From positions 534,955,102 through 535,019,101 of the forward strand of contig NC_064616.1 of assembly GCF_023898315.1 (NCBI RefSeq): a stretch of DNA of 64,000 nucleotides. Reading direction: 5' to 3'. Source of the stretch: Schistocerca nitens (taxonomy: Eukaryota > Arthropoda > Insecta > Orthoptera > Acrididae). A program made the position numbers and the translations under genes. The notes beneath the pieces are model-generated. The model saw only the letters and a program-made list of their open reading frames with translations. It was not told where the DNA came from and did no database searches. Of the stretch, positions 33,691-44,895 are shown piece by piece (position 1 is the first letter of the stretch; each line of letters opens with the position of its first letter).

Positions 33691-35467
33691 TGTCAAACAG
33701 TGCAGAACTGTGTAAAAGGAAACAGAAAACAGTGATATTGGTCTGATAGTGGTCCTAGTAGTCCCTAGAAAGAACGTAAGAGGCGAAAACAAAAATGTAG
33801 AAAATTCTGGGAAACTAACCCTGAATTTAAAGGTTGGTTGTGCAGTGATGAATCATACTCTAAAAGGGCTAGAAGTAGAATCTCTAATGTAACTACTGTG
33901 TCTGAATTGGGACATGTTAGAAAACATTCTAAAACTGAAAAATTATGTCAAAAAACTGAAGCTTGTGTCATCTAAAGGCCAGACAATTTTGAATACATTT
34001 GTGGAATGCTACAACTGAAATAATCAGGCTCACATTGCTAAAATTAAATAGACAGAATTCGTGGCAGAACACTATCTTCCTTTCACTCTTGTAGATACTG
34101 TGGAGGCCTTTCACTGTTGTAAATCACTTGGAGGGTGTGGTTAAGAGTGGTTTATCTGATTCTAAAATCGCTCACACTACACATGTGCATCGCAGTAAAT
34201 GTTCACAGATGGTAAAGAACATGGCAGGAGAGAGCCATAAGAACGAACTTGCAGAAAAACTGAGACAAAATTCATTGTTTTTACTGATGAGTCAACAGAC
34301 ATAGGATCTGTTAAAATGTCATATGTCGTGGTTAGATACTTTGATAAAGAAACAAATAAAATTGAAAGTAAATTTTGTAATCTTTGTGAAATTTTTAAGA
34401 CGGCTGAATAAGATAAGGCAAACGAAGGTGAAACAAGTAAAAACCTATATGCTAATCCAATACTTTCATTCTCTGAGTCCAATGTTTCTGAAAGGAGTGT
34501 TTAAGGATCTGCTTCTGATGGTTGTGATTCTCCTCACTTCACATATGTGCCAGCGAAGTTTGTAAATGTGCTCCCAGACGATGTGAAAACGTAGCTAGGA
34601 ACATTCATAACCATTTTAAAGCTAATGCTAAGAGAGAGGCACATCTGCATGAGTTTCAAAAGTTTTTACATATAAAAATTCATAAATTGTTGCATCCATC
34701 ACAGACTAGATGGCTATCTTTGCGGGCCGTTGCAGTGAGAATTTTAGAACAGTGCAGCCGGCCGCTGGTGGCCGAGCGGTTCTGGCGCTACAGTCTGGAA
34801 CCGCGCGACCGCTATGGTCGCAGGTTCGAATCCTGCCTCGGGCATGGATGTGTGTGTTGTCCTTAGGTTAGTTAGGTTTAAGTAGTTCTAAGTTCTAGGG
34901 GACTTATGACCTCAGCAGTTGAGTCCCATAGTGCTCAGAGCCATTTGAACCATTTAGAACAGTGCAATGCCTTGCATCTCTCGTTTGATTCTAAATAACC
35001 TAGGGAGAGGCTGGTTGCTGCAGAAGATATTCAGCGATCCCTCAATGATATTCTTTTTAAATTATTTTATTCACTTTTGGCTTTTATTTTACTGAAATTC
35101 ACAGATGTAAATAAGCATTTCCGGAGTGGTAAAGTTGTTATTATTGACTTAAATGGAAATATGGTAGAGGGCTACAAGGAAGTGTCACTTTGCTAAATGG
35201 ACCAGCAGTATGTCATAACCAGTAATTTGACTGACACTGACCTCAACAACAGGTCGAAGTTTCTTCCTGACAGCCAAATGTATTTAGGAGTTGAAGTTTT
35301 GAGGGCACCCAGAAACAAGAAACATATAATGAACAGGACGCCGTAAAAGACTTTGATGCAGATATAAGGATTTCGTGCAGACAGAATGGTCATAACTGAA
35401 AAAGAGATATAACTTTGATGATGATTTATTGTCATTGTTTGCAGTTTTGACGCCTAAGAGTGCTCTA
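33690..35467 (+). pseudogene. hAT-type transposase remnant, left part
   Basis: Decayed coding sequence read in pieces: a BED-finger-like start (KFWETNPEFKGWLCSDE near 33810), FIVFTDESTDIGSVKMSYVV near 34270 (region of the first catalytic D) continuing to FDKETNKIESKFCNLCEIF, then HPSQTRWLSLRAVAVRILEQ near 34700 and MYLGVEVL near 35280. Such proteins cut and paste hAT transposons and have given rise to domesticated ZBED-type genes. Several stops and frameshifts break it. A SINE (34757-34952) interrupts the RILEQ-CNALHLSFDS region, and a piggyBac element interrupts it at 35468. The terminal inverted repeats were not found. Confidence 0.75.
34757..34952 (+). mobile_element. tRNA-derived SINE, copy 3, inside the hAT remnant
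   Basis: Starts GCCGGCCGCTGGTGGCCGAG and ends GAGCCATTTGAACCA. It has a perfect 14-bp TSD, TTTAGAACAGTGCA (34743-34756 and 34953-34966). It is the best-preserved copy here, together with that at 43635. Confidence 0.97.
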
Positions 35468-35471
35468 TTAA

Positions 35472-37819
35472 CCCTCTGGGATTGACAACAATTAATATTA
35501 ATTGTAGGTTGTTCTTAGCAGAGTATTATTTACAGTTACCAGTATTTTGGGAGGACAAATGTACAACTTTTAGCTTTTTTTCGTTTTGAGTCCTTTTTCT
35601 CCAATGAATTACACATATGTAACATTGGGATTGAAGGTGATAGTATTGGCATGTGTAAGGTGAATGTATAATCACAGTTTTGCGTTCTGAATCGGTTTAT
35701 TACAAAAGCTTGTACAATAATGTAACAATAAACGTATTTACATACATTTCTTTCAGTAATGGAATCTTCTGAAGCGGTTTCTGTCCTTGTTGAGGCACAG
35801 AAAAACTTTGAATTTTTGGCACTAAACAAAAGTATTCTGTTTCATGCAAATTTTGCGCCTTCCTCTCGCGTTATTCCAACGAGGAAAGTGGTCAATTTTG
35901 TCCTTTTGGCGTTCCAACACTGGAGTTACTGTAGTAGCAGGTTTCTTGAATTTCTTGGACATATCTTCAGTACTTGGACATCCCCTCTTGAATTTTCTTT
36001 GTCCATCAGATAACAATGCATTTGCAAGATTAGCTTGAAACTGTCTGAGAGAAAAATGTTTTTCAGACAGGGCCTTGCAGTCTTCTCTATATTTCAGCCA
36101 GCTATTGACAACAGCTATTGCTATTGTGTGCCAGAAGATATACAAATATCATCTTCTGGATTTTAGGGGAATTTGTATAGCGATGTCAACATATCATGAA
36201 GATCTGCTCCTCCCATATTACCTGTTCATTTGGACAATGGATGGCCTAGGGATGAAAATATGTTCTTTCTTAGTTCTATCGCATCTTTTTGTCATGTCCT
36301 TTGGCTCTATACCTGTTAGGCAAAATACGTAACACATTTGTTATCATACTATTTCACGATGATGAACTTGCCTGTTGCAGCAACTTGTGAAGCTGTAGTA
36401 CCACATACTTGCGCATTCATCTGCTTTTCATCAGGAAGAGTACATTGCTTGAATCTTCCATCTCTTATTGTGCCTATATAATAAATACCCCTCTTCAGTA
36501 GGCTCTCAGCACCAAGTTACGGTGTGAAGAGATTGTCTGTGTAAACCCTGAAAAAGGGATTTTCTTCCAATGCTGCAGTTAGCTTCATTACAACATTGTA
36601 ACCAAGACCTTTTCCAGTGACATGCCTTGTTACCTTAGACGCTGCACCTTGGTAAACGTCTAAATCATACAAATACCCTGAGGAACCAGCTCTAGCCCAC
36701 ATTTTAAATGCACACCGTGTTGACTTCTTTTGTATATGCTGTTGAAGATTAGTGCATCCTTTGAAAGGGATCATTATTTCGTCAGCATACTGATTCTGCT
36801 CAGGCAGTTTTCTCAGCCACGTTTGTGAGAACAAAGTAAGCCAAGGTCGAATTTTCTGTAGCTTATCTTCTTTCTGTATGTCCTGGAAATGCAACAAAGA
36901 TACTAGTTTCTGGAAGTGGCTTTGATCCAAGCCCATTCGCAAGTAAATATCTAAAAGCTGCTCCAGCTCAGCTAGGGTAATGTCAATAGTTGTACCCAAT
37001 TTCTGAACACCATAAATATTAGTTTGTTGAATACAGAGTTCCAGCATTTCACATGTCACAAAAGATCTGAAGTACTGCAAAGGGGTGAGCACTTCTTCAT
37101 GTTCGTCTTCTGGAAGCTGCACAAATGGATGAATTTCTGGAGTAAAGTCATCATCGACCCTCCACAACTCTGTATCTTCTGGGACATCCTCAGGATTTAC
37201 TGAATCAAAAACAGCTGACTCTTGCAACATCTCTGGAGTAGAAGTTTCTCTGCCGTCATGATATGTGCTACCATTAGTCTGAATTTCATCATCATCCTCA
37301 ACACCAAGTTCAGAAAAATCACTTTCATCAGGATTATTTAGAACCTCAAGAATGTCATCAATCGTTAACTGGAAATGAAATAAAATACCTAAACATCACA
37401 ATACGAACATTCATAAACATAACCCTAAACATCCACAGTTACACATATGTAACATGAGTTCATTTCAACCTTCCTAGGGTATTTCAATACGCAGAACAAA
37501 AATAATACAAATAACTGGTCCACTAGTACTTATTTAAAGGGAAAATATTTAATATAAACTGATTCAAAACATTTTATCCACACAAATAGAGGATACCACA
37601 TACCTTGCGCTACATGATAGCGACCAACTTCTGCCTAAGAAGTTACAAACATGGTCAAAGATTATATTTATACAGTAGTTCCAATTATTCCTCATAGAAT
37701 TCGCTGCATAGCTTGTACAAATGTGTAACAGTGGGAATTGGGGAACTAGCATTGGCTAAACGCCAGTAAAACCCATATAAAGCTTACGTTACATATATGT
37801 AACCGGAGGTACTAGAGGG
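35472..37819 (-). mobile_element. piggyBac-type DNA transposon, complete length (2348 bp), inside the hAT remnant
   Basis: The ends are CCCTCTGGGA and ..TACTAGAGGG. The left flank is TTAA (35468-35471) and the right flank is TAAA (37820-37823), the TTAA target of piggyBac with one change. Length is in the usual 2.4-kb range. The hAT coding sequence resumes immediately after it (37824 onward), confirming the insertion. Several palindromic ACATATGTAAC-like motifs lie near both ends (35609, 37436, 37708, 37788). It carries one transposase gene on the minus strand. Confidence 0.92.
35820..37370 (-). pseudogene. piggyBac transposase, one main exon, broken by a few stops
   Basis: The minus-strand frame opens at 37370 just after TTTCATTTCCAG, a good 3' splice site, so a small upstream exon is likely. 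The N-terminus is acidic (DDILEVLNNPDESDFSELG), as in the family. The core follows: FTPEIHPFVQLP, TPLQYFRSFVTCEMLEL, ADEIMIPFKGCTNLQQHI (first catalytic D), KMWARAGSSGYLYDLDVYQG and FRVYTDNLFTP (second D). A stop at 36517-36519 follows, but the same frame continues with LLKRGIYYIGTIRDGRFKQ. GGADLHDMLTSLY near 36200 holds the likely third D. At least three stops are seen after 36520, so it is inactive. The longest uninterrupted block is 36517-37370. Confidence 0.88.
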
Positions 37820-38250
37820 TAAAACAAAGAAAGGAAAACAACGCCCTTTCTTGTACCTCTTATGTCAAAATTTCCAAGAACAGTTTCTTTGGATGATAAC
37901 AAGCATCTACAACAAATCGATGATGACTGGAGAAAACTTCCTATCGACAAAATTGACGAAAATTTTAAGAACTGCGCAGAAGTGGATATTTTGGGGTAAC
38001 ATACTCAACATAAAAACTTTATTTGGCCTACCAGAGTTGGCGCTCTCGTGTTTATCCCTTCCACATTCGAATGCTGACTGCAAAAGAATTGTTAGTTAGA
38101 AGAATGTTGTAAAAGTGGAAAATGGGAATAGGCTCATTACTTCCACAGTGAATGGGTGTTTGCTTGCCAGACAGTGTGTGAGCAGCAGCAGCCTCATGCA
38201 GAAATTTTGTTTCTAAGGAAAATATGCTCAGTAGCATGAAGAAAACACAG
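37820..38250 (+). pseudogene. hAT-type transposase remnant, right part (dimerisation domain)
   Basis: Continues the hAT frame after the piggyBac insertion: KHLQQIDDDWRKLPIDKIDE near 37900, then the C-terminal dimerisation motif LALSCLSLPHSNADCKRIVS near 38040 and NRLITSTVNGCLLARQCV near 38125. Stops and one frameshift are present. The 3' inverted repeat is not identified. Confidence 0.8.
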
Positions 38251-38749
38251 TTATGTACGGGGTTATCTGCTTAGAATTCGTTTATTCCTGACCCTCCAGA
38301 GGAGGAAGATGATGTTGATGTGATGATGATAATGATGATGCATTCCATTTTTAAGTCTTCTTCCAAGGTAAGCAAACAAGGAAAAAAATTTTATATGATT
38401 TTATGAATCGTATACATAAAAAAAATTAAAAATGAAGAGCATTAAAATGTGGCGACGTTAACGTGGAAGAATCGAACAAGTCTGTTTTTATTTGGTACCA
38501 GTATAAAACCGCAGACGAGACGAGCCACGACTTCTCAATGCACTGTAACAATCATAACAGCGCTCTAATTCCGTTATTCTTGACCATAAGCACGTAAGTG
38601 AGAAAAAGTTTAGAATAAGATTGAAATTATGCTGAAAGTTTTTTGGAAGTTGCTAAGTGCTTTTACTTTGAATGATTGGATGATAACTGGATAGGTAATT
38701 TTCGCTCCATTTTAAGGAGAAGCGAGTTTCTCACAAATCTCATTATTTC
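38251..38749. other. Unassigned stretch
   Basis: Contains a short GATGATGAT run near 38300-38340. Otherwise no signal is seen. Part of it may belong to the repeat that follows. Confidence 0.4.
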
Positions 38750-39150
38750 TGACGTCATATCTCCTGAAGTATTTGCTGTACAGTGATGTTATGTTGCAGG
38801 TACATTCAGTGATTGTGTAGATACTATATGCAAAATGTGTTACGAATAGCATTAGCAGTAAAGACCAGTGATAAATTAAAACCTCACGCCTGATGTTTAA
38901 GTTTTATTGCATGTAAATGTAAGCAGAAGCTAGGTTTTGAAACGTCTAAGTGCCCATCACATCGTACCCCCCGGAACTATGTACCGCACAGTGATATAAT
39001 TTTGCAGGTACATTCAGTGACATATATAGATACTGTGTGCAAAGTGTTATGCGAATAGCGTTGGTGGGAAAGAAGTAAAAAATTAAAACGGCATGGCAGA
39101 TGCCGAAGTTTCACCACATGAGCAGTGAAAATACTGTAGGCGATAAACGT
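38750..39150 (+). repeat. Diverged direct repeat, two units of about 205 bp
   Basis: 38755-38940 and 38960-39145 share blocks such as TGCAGGTACATTCAGTGA, AGATACT, TGCAAA and CGAATAGC followed by AAATTAAAAC, with many differences between. Family not recognised; non-coding. Confidence 0.75.
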
Positions 39151-39419
39151 TTTTCTTCCCTCATTTTGTGGGGGCTGTTAGCGAGAAGGAGTTACCTAAA
39201 CATTTGAAGTTAAATGTGAAGTTTGTTGGAAATCTCTAAATGTTTTAATTTTCGAGTAATGGATGAACAAAACTGGAATATTTAAGCGTCATCACCTTCA
39301 AGACAAATACTTACTTTCTAATTGTAATATTTATTTTATCATGTTAAACTTAACTTACTCTTAATGAGTCGATTATGTTAGCATGTTAAATTTTTAAATT
39401 CAGTCAATAATTAAGCGAA

Positions 39420-40412
39420 ATATTGAAAATGACCTTCTTGTTGCTCCTGGAAGCCGTCAGATAGGTCACCTGCAACAAGAAGTCCATGACAGACACCCAA
39501 AAACGGACTTTATACTGTAGATACGTACGATCCCTCAACGAAATATATGAAAATTTCGTTTCAATTATGCGATCCAGTAACGCTAAAAGGTTGGCAACGC
39601 TGCTCTGCACCATCACGGTATCTGCTGCATTCTGTACGTTGTTTGCTTGCTTCGGCAGAGTGGCATCTATTGTCGGAGACCTGCAGTATGTGTACCTATA
39701 ACGCGACTTCACAGAAGGGAATATCTAGAGTGGAGTTATCAACATGCCACCCGCACGGTCGAACAGTGGGCCAATGTCCTTTTCACAGATGAATGTCAGT
39801 TTGGTTTGGAGAGTGATTCACATCTGGAGGGCATGTGGAACACGATTTTGGAACCCAAACATTGTGGAAAGAGGCCGATATCAAGGAGGATCCCTAATGG
39901 TATGAACGATAACGCTTGACTTCACAGAGGTTGTGTTTTCTTGGAAGCGGAAGATACTGCACGAACGGCGTGGCCTGCTCGCTCCTCCTATTTGAATCCT
40001 ATAGAGCATGCGTGGGATTGCACTAGGGAGATGGGTTGCACCACGTCAGTATCCACCAACAACTTCCAAGGCTTGCGAGCAGTTCTGCAGGAAGAATGGG
40101 CATTAATGCATCAACATGAGATTGATGACATCATTCACACTTGTCCCATCATTTCCAGCGCTGTATTGCTGCCAGAGGTGGTCACACTCCATACTGAGAA
40201 CATTAACAGTCTTTGGAAGGTGAGTGCAAATCAGTTAAGTTGGAAGAAAACGAACATTTTTGTCTATCATTATACATGTTGCAGTTGCTTATGTTCTGTA
40301 TTCTTTGCATTGTTTCTACTTTACTATCACCTGTTTATACTGTTTTGTAGAAAAATAAATCCAACCTCGCAAAATTTCCGTTTGTTGCTTTAATTTTGGT
40401 CACCAGTGTAAA
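39420..40412 (+). mobile_element. Tc1-like transposon remnant with internal deletion
   Basis: The transposase pieces are RLHRREYLEWSYQHATRTVE and QWANVLFTDECQFGLESDSH near 39710-39820 (first D), then AWPARSSYLNPIEHAWD near 39970-40015 (catalytic E) and LRAVLQEEWALMHQHEID near 40075. The stretch that should carry the second D (DNARPH in relatives) is missing, and the frame is broken. The right end, GTTGCTTTAATTTTGGTCAC followed by CAGTGTA, looks like a Tc1 terminal repeat. The left end is not identified, so 39420 is approximate. The region 39151-39419 before it is unassigned. Confidence 0.75.
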
Positions 40413-41409
40413 TTGTAATGTACAATTTCCATATTCAGTGCCAAGATAACAATGGAGATGTAACACAAGTTTCTTACCTTCCATCTCAGTGACAAATGTG
40501 GCGCTGTCGCAAAAATTACTGTTCATGTTATTAGGTGCTCACTGCAAGAAGAGCTGACCACTAATAGTAAGTAGGCTCATTTAGGCATTGCAAAGAGAGA
40601 AAAGATGTCAACTATCTCTACAGGTGGCCAAACAACAAAATATGTGAAATATGCGTTCAAATAACGCAAAGTTTTCTGGCCGTCAAAACTGTCTTGAAGC
40701 TGCGCATGCACAGTACAGACAGTTTTAATATGGTTGCACTCATTTTTGATACCTTTACTTGAATGTACCTAAATTTTTTATCTATAGTCTATGCATGAAC
40801 CTACCTCACTGCATTCAACCTCTTTGCTCAGGGTGTCTTTCTGTCATAAAACTAGCCAAGGAGTTTAAAATAGGGGAAGATCCCATTACACTGCAAAACT
40901 GAAATCACTGCCATCTGCACATCACCATATTGTAGAGTTAGAAAGGCAGATTCCTACTTTTCTTGAAAGTCCTGCACATAATGTTTGGCTGCACTATGTA
41001 AGAAAGTATCTTTGCAAGATTGATATGGTGTAAGTTCGAGATGTAATTTATAATGGATATTGTGAAAAGTTGGCATACATAGTCTTGGCTGATGGTTTAT
41101 GGTAGTCTTTCAAAAGAAACTGATGTTTATTTTGGTGTGATACCTCCTGTAGGGAAACATTCTCTTATAGCAACGTGATTGGTTTGATATATTCTTGAAT
41201 CCAGTTTCTCTTTTATTTAATTTAAAAGTTCATTTCATCTGATACACAACTGAATCTGCCTGATATTGCGAGAGTCAAGTAGTACATTATTGGACTGAAA
41301 AACAATATTGGCTATTTGTAGTTTAACGTCTGAGTGTTTTGTATGGCTTTTGTACGAGGTACAAATTGTGGTTTCCAATTATTCTGCATCTTTTAACAAG
41401 GAAGGGAAA
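40413..41409. other. AT-rich stretch, nothing recognised
   Basis: No coding or repeat signal is seen. Confidence 0.5.
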
Positions 41410-41602
41410 TCAGGTGGTAAGTTCCTATGGGATCAAACTGCTGAGACCATCGATCCCTAGGATTACAAACTACTTATTCTATCTTAAACTAACTAAGGAC
41501 AAAACACATATCCATACCTGAGGGAGGACTGTAACCTGTGACGAGAGGAGCTGCCCAAACCGTAGCAAGGCGCCACAGACCATGCGGCTACCCCACGTGG
41601 TA
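41410..41602 (-). mobile_element. tRNA-derived SINE, second type
   Basis: On the minus strand it starts with the tRNA-like GGGTAGCCGCATGGTCTGTG, with a decayed B box (GGTTACAGTCCTCC). The body has TAGTTTAAGATAGAATAAG and GGGATCGATGG, ending CATAGGAACTTAC. The body differs from the five-copy SINE. I recall this type as common in locust genomes. Confidence 0.7.
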
Positions 41603-42080
41603 TCTGTTAACAGCACATAGTTTTGTAATCCCCTGCGTTTTAATGCAGTGACAGTTTGACAAAGCACAGTTATCAAGTACTATTCCTTGTGTCCATGCAA
41701 CTGTTTCTATTCTAAAAGAAAGTTAACACAACTGAAGAAATTTAATGGAAATGTCCCTGAAGTTATGATTTGCTCCCTTTAAAAATAAATCAGCTTAATT
41801 TCTTTAACCACACAATCAACTGTTTCTGCTCTAGTCCCAAACTGTACCCTTTATTTAAACCATACTACAGAACTTTTGAACTACTATAATATTTTATAAT
41901 CTGTTAATGTCAATATGAATTACACAACTACATTATATTCCAAAATGTTCGCAGTTTCAGATTGTAGGTCTTGACCGCAGCTTGATATATCCTGCTTTCT
42001 GAGCAAGTATTATGATATTGCACGCTACCAGCAGAGACTTAGTTTGGAGAAGCAAACATCTGAAATCCTACAATGGAAGC
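41603..42080. other. Unassigned AT-rich stretch
   Basis: May contain the lost or diverged start of the 5' LTR. No motif is seen. Confidence 0.4.
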
Positions 42081-42824
42081 ATGTCTAAGTATCATGCTTT
42101 ACTTAGATGTTAATATGTAATAGGCACTCTGATTCGGGTCTCCTTCAGATCCGGACATGTTGTACTCTACATCAGGCGTACCTTAGTTGTGAATATGTAA
42201 TACTCACTCTGTCATGGCTGGCTCTGAGCACTATGGGACTTAACTTCTGAGGTCATCAGTCCCCTAGAACTTAGAACTACTTAAACCTAACTAACCTAAG
42301 GACATCACACACATCCATGCCCGAGGCAGGATTCGAACCTGCGACCGTATCAGTCGCGCGGTTCCCGACTGAGCGCCTAGAACCGCTAGACCACCGCGGC
42401 CGGCCACTCTGTCATGTCTATCATACTTCGGAAGTAGGATGAAAAGTTACCATACAATTAAGAATGCTAAGTCAAGAGTTGTAAAAGACAGTGTAAATGT
42501 GTGAATATTTGAATAATAACCAAAAAGGATACATCAATGAGAAGTGTCTCCTATCATCATTGTCAGTACTACAGATCTTGCGCTCTATAGATACAGAGAC
42601 TAACCTGGGCAAGTGGCATCCCGCAAGAAGCACATTCATAGGTTCGAATTGACAGTGTAGCAGCCTCCGCCGAAGAAGATTCCATGACCAATAAGCTTTC
42701 TTTTGTGCTGGGGACACAACTTGAGACGACAAGTTGGTGTAAAGAACGGTCAAAGACTCTTATTCAATCTCTCCCGATCTCTCCAGCTTCCAGATATGAC
42801 TTCCAAAGGGTCACATAATTTATA
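42081..42824 (+). repeat. 5' LTR of the old LTR element, holding a SINE
   Basis: Matches 48442-48997 of the other LTR, including TGTAATAGGCA.TCTG.TTCGGGTC, CATACTTCGGAAG and the end CACATAATTTATA. The SINE at 42217-42404 splits it. The left part of the LTR is not recognised, so the true start is uncertain. Confidence 0.8.
42217..42404 (-). mobile_element. tRNA-derived SINE, copy 4, inside the 5' LTR
   Basis: Reverse orientation, from GGCTGGCTCTGAGCACTATG to GACCACCGCGGCCGG. It has a perfect 12-bp TSD, CACTCTGTCATG (42205-42216 and 42405-42416). The B box (GGTTCGAATCCTGCCTCGGG on the minus strand) is intact. Confidence 0.97.
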
Positions 42825-43634
42825 CATGGCATCTCCTTGCTGGGAACCGTGTATTTAAAGAAGAGACTACTATCCATTAACGAGAAGTGTGTACTGGATG
42901 AGATGTGAAATTCATAGTGAGAACAGTGGACTGTAGTTATTATCATAAAATGAGCTAATCAGTAGTATATGAACAGTGAAAAAGATAAAAAGTGACACTG
43001 TGTGAACTGTGAAATAATATCCTGTTTGAACTTTTGTAAGTTTCTTTGAACTGTTAGGCAACAAAATTTATAAATGCCGATAATTAATCCACGTCACATA
43101 GTTGATAGTGAAAACACCAAAACGCAAAATCGAAGTGTAAAGTTTTAAGAGAGTACGTGCTCCAAAAGGATTACGTTTTGTTTCGTCACTACGAGAAACA
43201 ACGCTTCATGGAGCAGTTAGCAGAGCAGTGTACACCTGTCGCCTCCACCAGCTGCAGTCCAACGTCAGCATGCGACAAACGGCAGAGATACGCAATCTGT
43301 GGTGGACTACAGCAGCCAAAGACACCCAACACAAGAAAAACAACACGTCGAGCAGCAGCATCGCACCGTAGAAAAAGGTACCGAGTACGCTTCTCACTTT
43401 ACAGCTAGTGAGAGGAAGCTAGTGTTGACAACCTTATAGATTTTTAAGAATATTTTTAAATTGTTATGTAATAATTTATTTAATAACAAAATTTGGGGGA
43501 AAGTGAAACACCGTACAATCTTAGAAGGGACGAGGTAGTGCAGCCTCAGGTTAATGAAACTGAAGAGGCAAGCCCATTACACGGCATGCCAGATGAAATT
43601 AGTAATATAAGTAAAGAGCATATTAACCGAGAGT

Positions 43635-43833
43635 GCCGGCCGCGGTGGTCTCGCGGTTCTAGGCGCGCAGTCCGGAACCGTGCGACTGCTACGGTCGCAG
43701 GTTCGAATCCTGCCTCGGGCATGGATGTGTGTGATGTCCTTAGGTTAGTTAGGTTTAAGTAGTTCTAAGTTCTAGGGGACTTATGACCACAGCAGTTGAG
43801 TCCCATAGTGCTCAGAGCCATTTGAACCATTTT
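43635..43833 (+). mobile_element. tRNA-derived SINE, copy 5, inside the gag-like region
   Basis: Starts GCCGGCCGCGGTGGTCTCGC and ends GAGCCATTTGAACCATTT. It has a perfect 12-bp TSD, TTAACCGAGAGT (43623-43634 and 43834-43845). The A-box region is altered (GGTCTCGCGG) while the B box is intact. Confidence 0.97.
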
Positions 43834-44790
43834 TTAACCGAGAGTCAGTAATGGAGAATGAACTGGAAAAATTAGATTTAGTAGTAGATCAGAAAAGTGT
43901 ACAAAATCAAATGGATGATAGCTATTTACCAGAATAATCTGATGTAGAAACCGAAGTTTTACAAGAAAACATAACTTTAAATATTAGCAATAGTAAAATT
44001 GGAGAGGTGGATTCTGATACAGATGACATTGATGTTAATGATAAGTTAAATAAGGTGAATGGTGATGTCAGAGATGATAACTCCAACACTGCCATTGCTA
44101 ATGAATCAACAAGTAGAACAATTAGATTAAGCTATGGCGCAGCAAAAGCCTATACAAGGTAATAATAAACGTATGGTTGAAATATTAGTGGAGTTAGTTT
44201 CTAGGCAAAAAGAATTAAAAATAGGGCTAGAAGAAAAGATAGAATAGGGGTAAAAAGAATTTTAAAAAATGCTAGAAGGAAAGATAGAACAGTGGCAAAA
44301 AGAATTAGAAAAGTATTCAAATGAATTAAAGAATGGGAATAGCTACTTGCTGATAAAACAGAAGCAACAATCGAGGAGACAACAAAAATTAATCGTAAGT
44401 TTAATTATTTAGAGACCAGGGATGATTCTCATGAAACTAGAATAGGGGCCTGTGAAAAAGGAATTGAACATGAGAGTAAAGAATGGTGTCAGAAATTGCA
44501 AAAGCGTAAGCAAGAGGTTAATCGTAATATTGATGATGAAGTAGTGAAAATAAAAGATCCCATGCAACCTCAAGATTATCATTGTATTGTCATTCAGGGA
44601 TGAAGTCATTAAATTAAGTAAAGATCAGAGTAAACTAGACAAAACTTGCAAAGCTACCCATGAAAGGCAAAACAAACAATTCATAGACCTAAAGAACGAA
44701 AATGCAGTCCTTAGCGTTCAAGTATCACAAATAGAAACTGTTCGTAGTGGTAATAGAAATACAATTCAGGGTCGTTTGAGAGAAATAGAA

Positions 44791-44895
44791 CTGAAGGTAC
44801 AATACATACCTCAACTAAGCGAGGTGAGTAAAAATATAGATAATACGGGAGTTGTGTCAAAGCAGAAACTCGAAATGGGTTGAACAGGAAAAACA
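44791..44895 (+). repeat. Internal repeat of the LTR element, first copy
   Basis: About 105 bp similar to 47104-47210. Shared blocks include GAGGTGAGTAAAAATATAGA and GGTTGAACAGGAAAAA. It lies in the gag-like region. Confidence 0.85.

Noticed and set aside
43670-43725. Functional tRNA-Leu or tRNA-Ser gene in the SINEs
   Set aside because: The tRNA-like head is followed by a conserved SINE body, with TSDs at each copy, and it lacks a proper closed acceptor stem.
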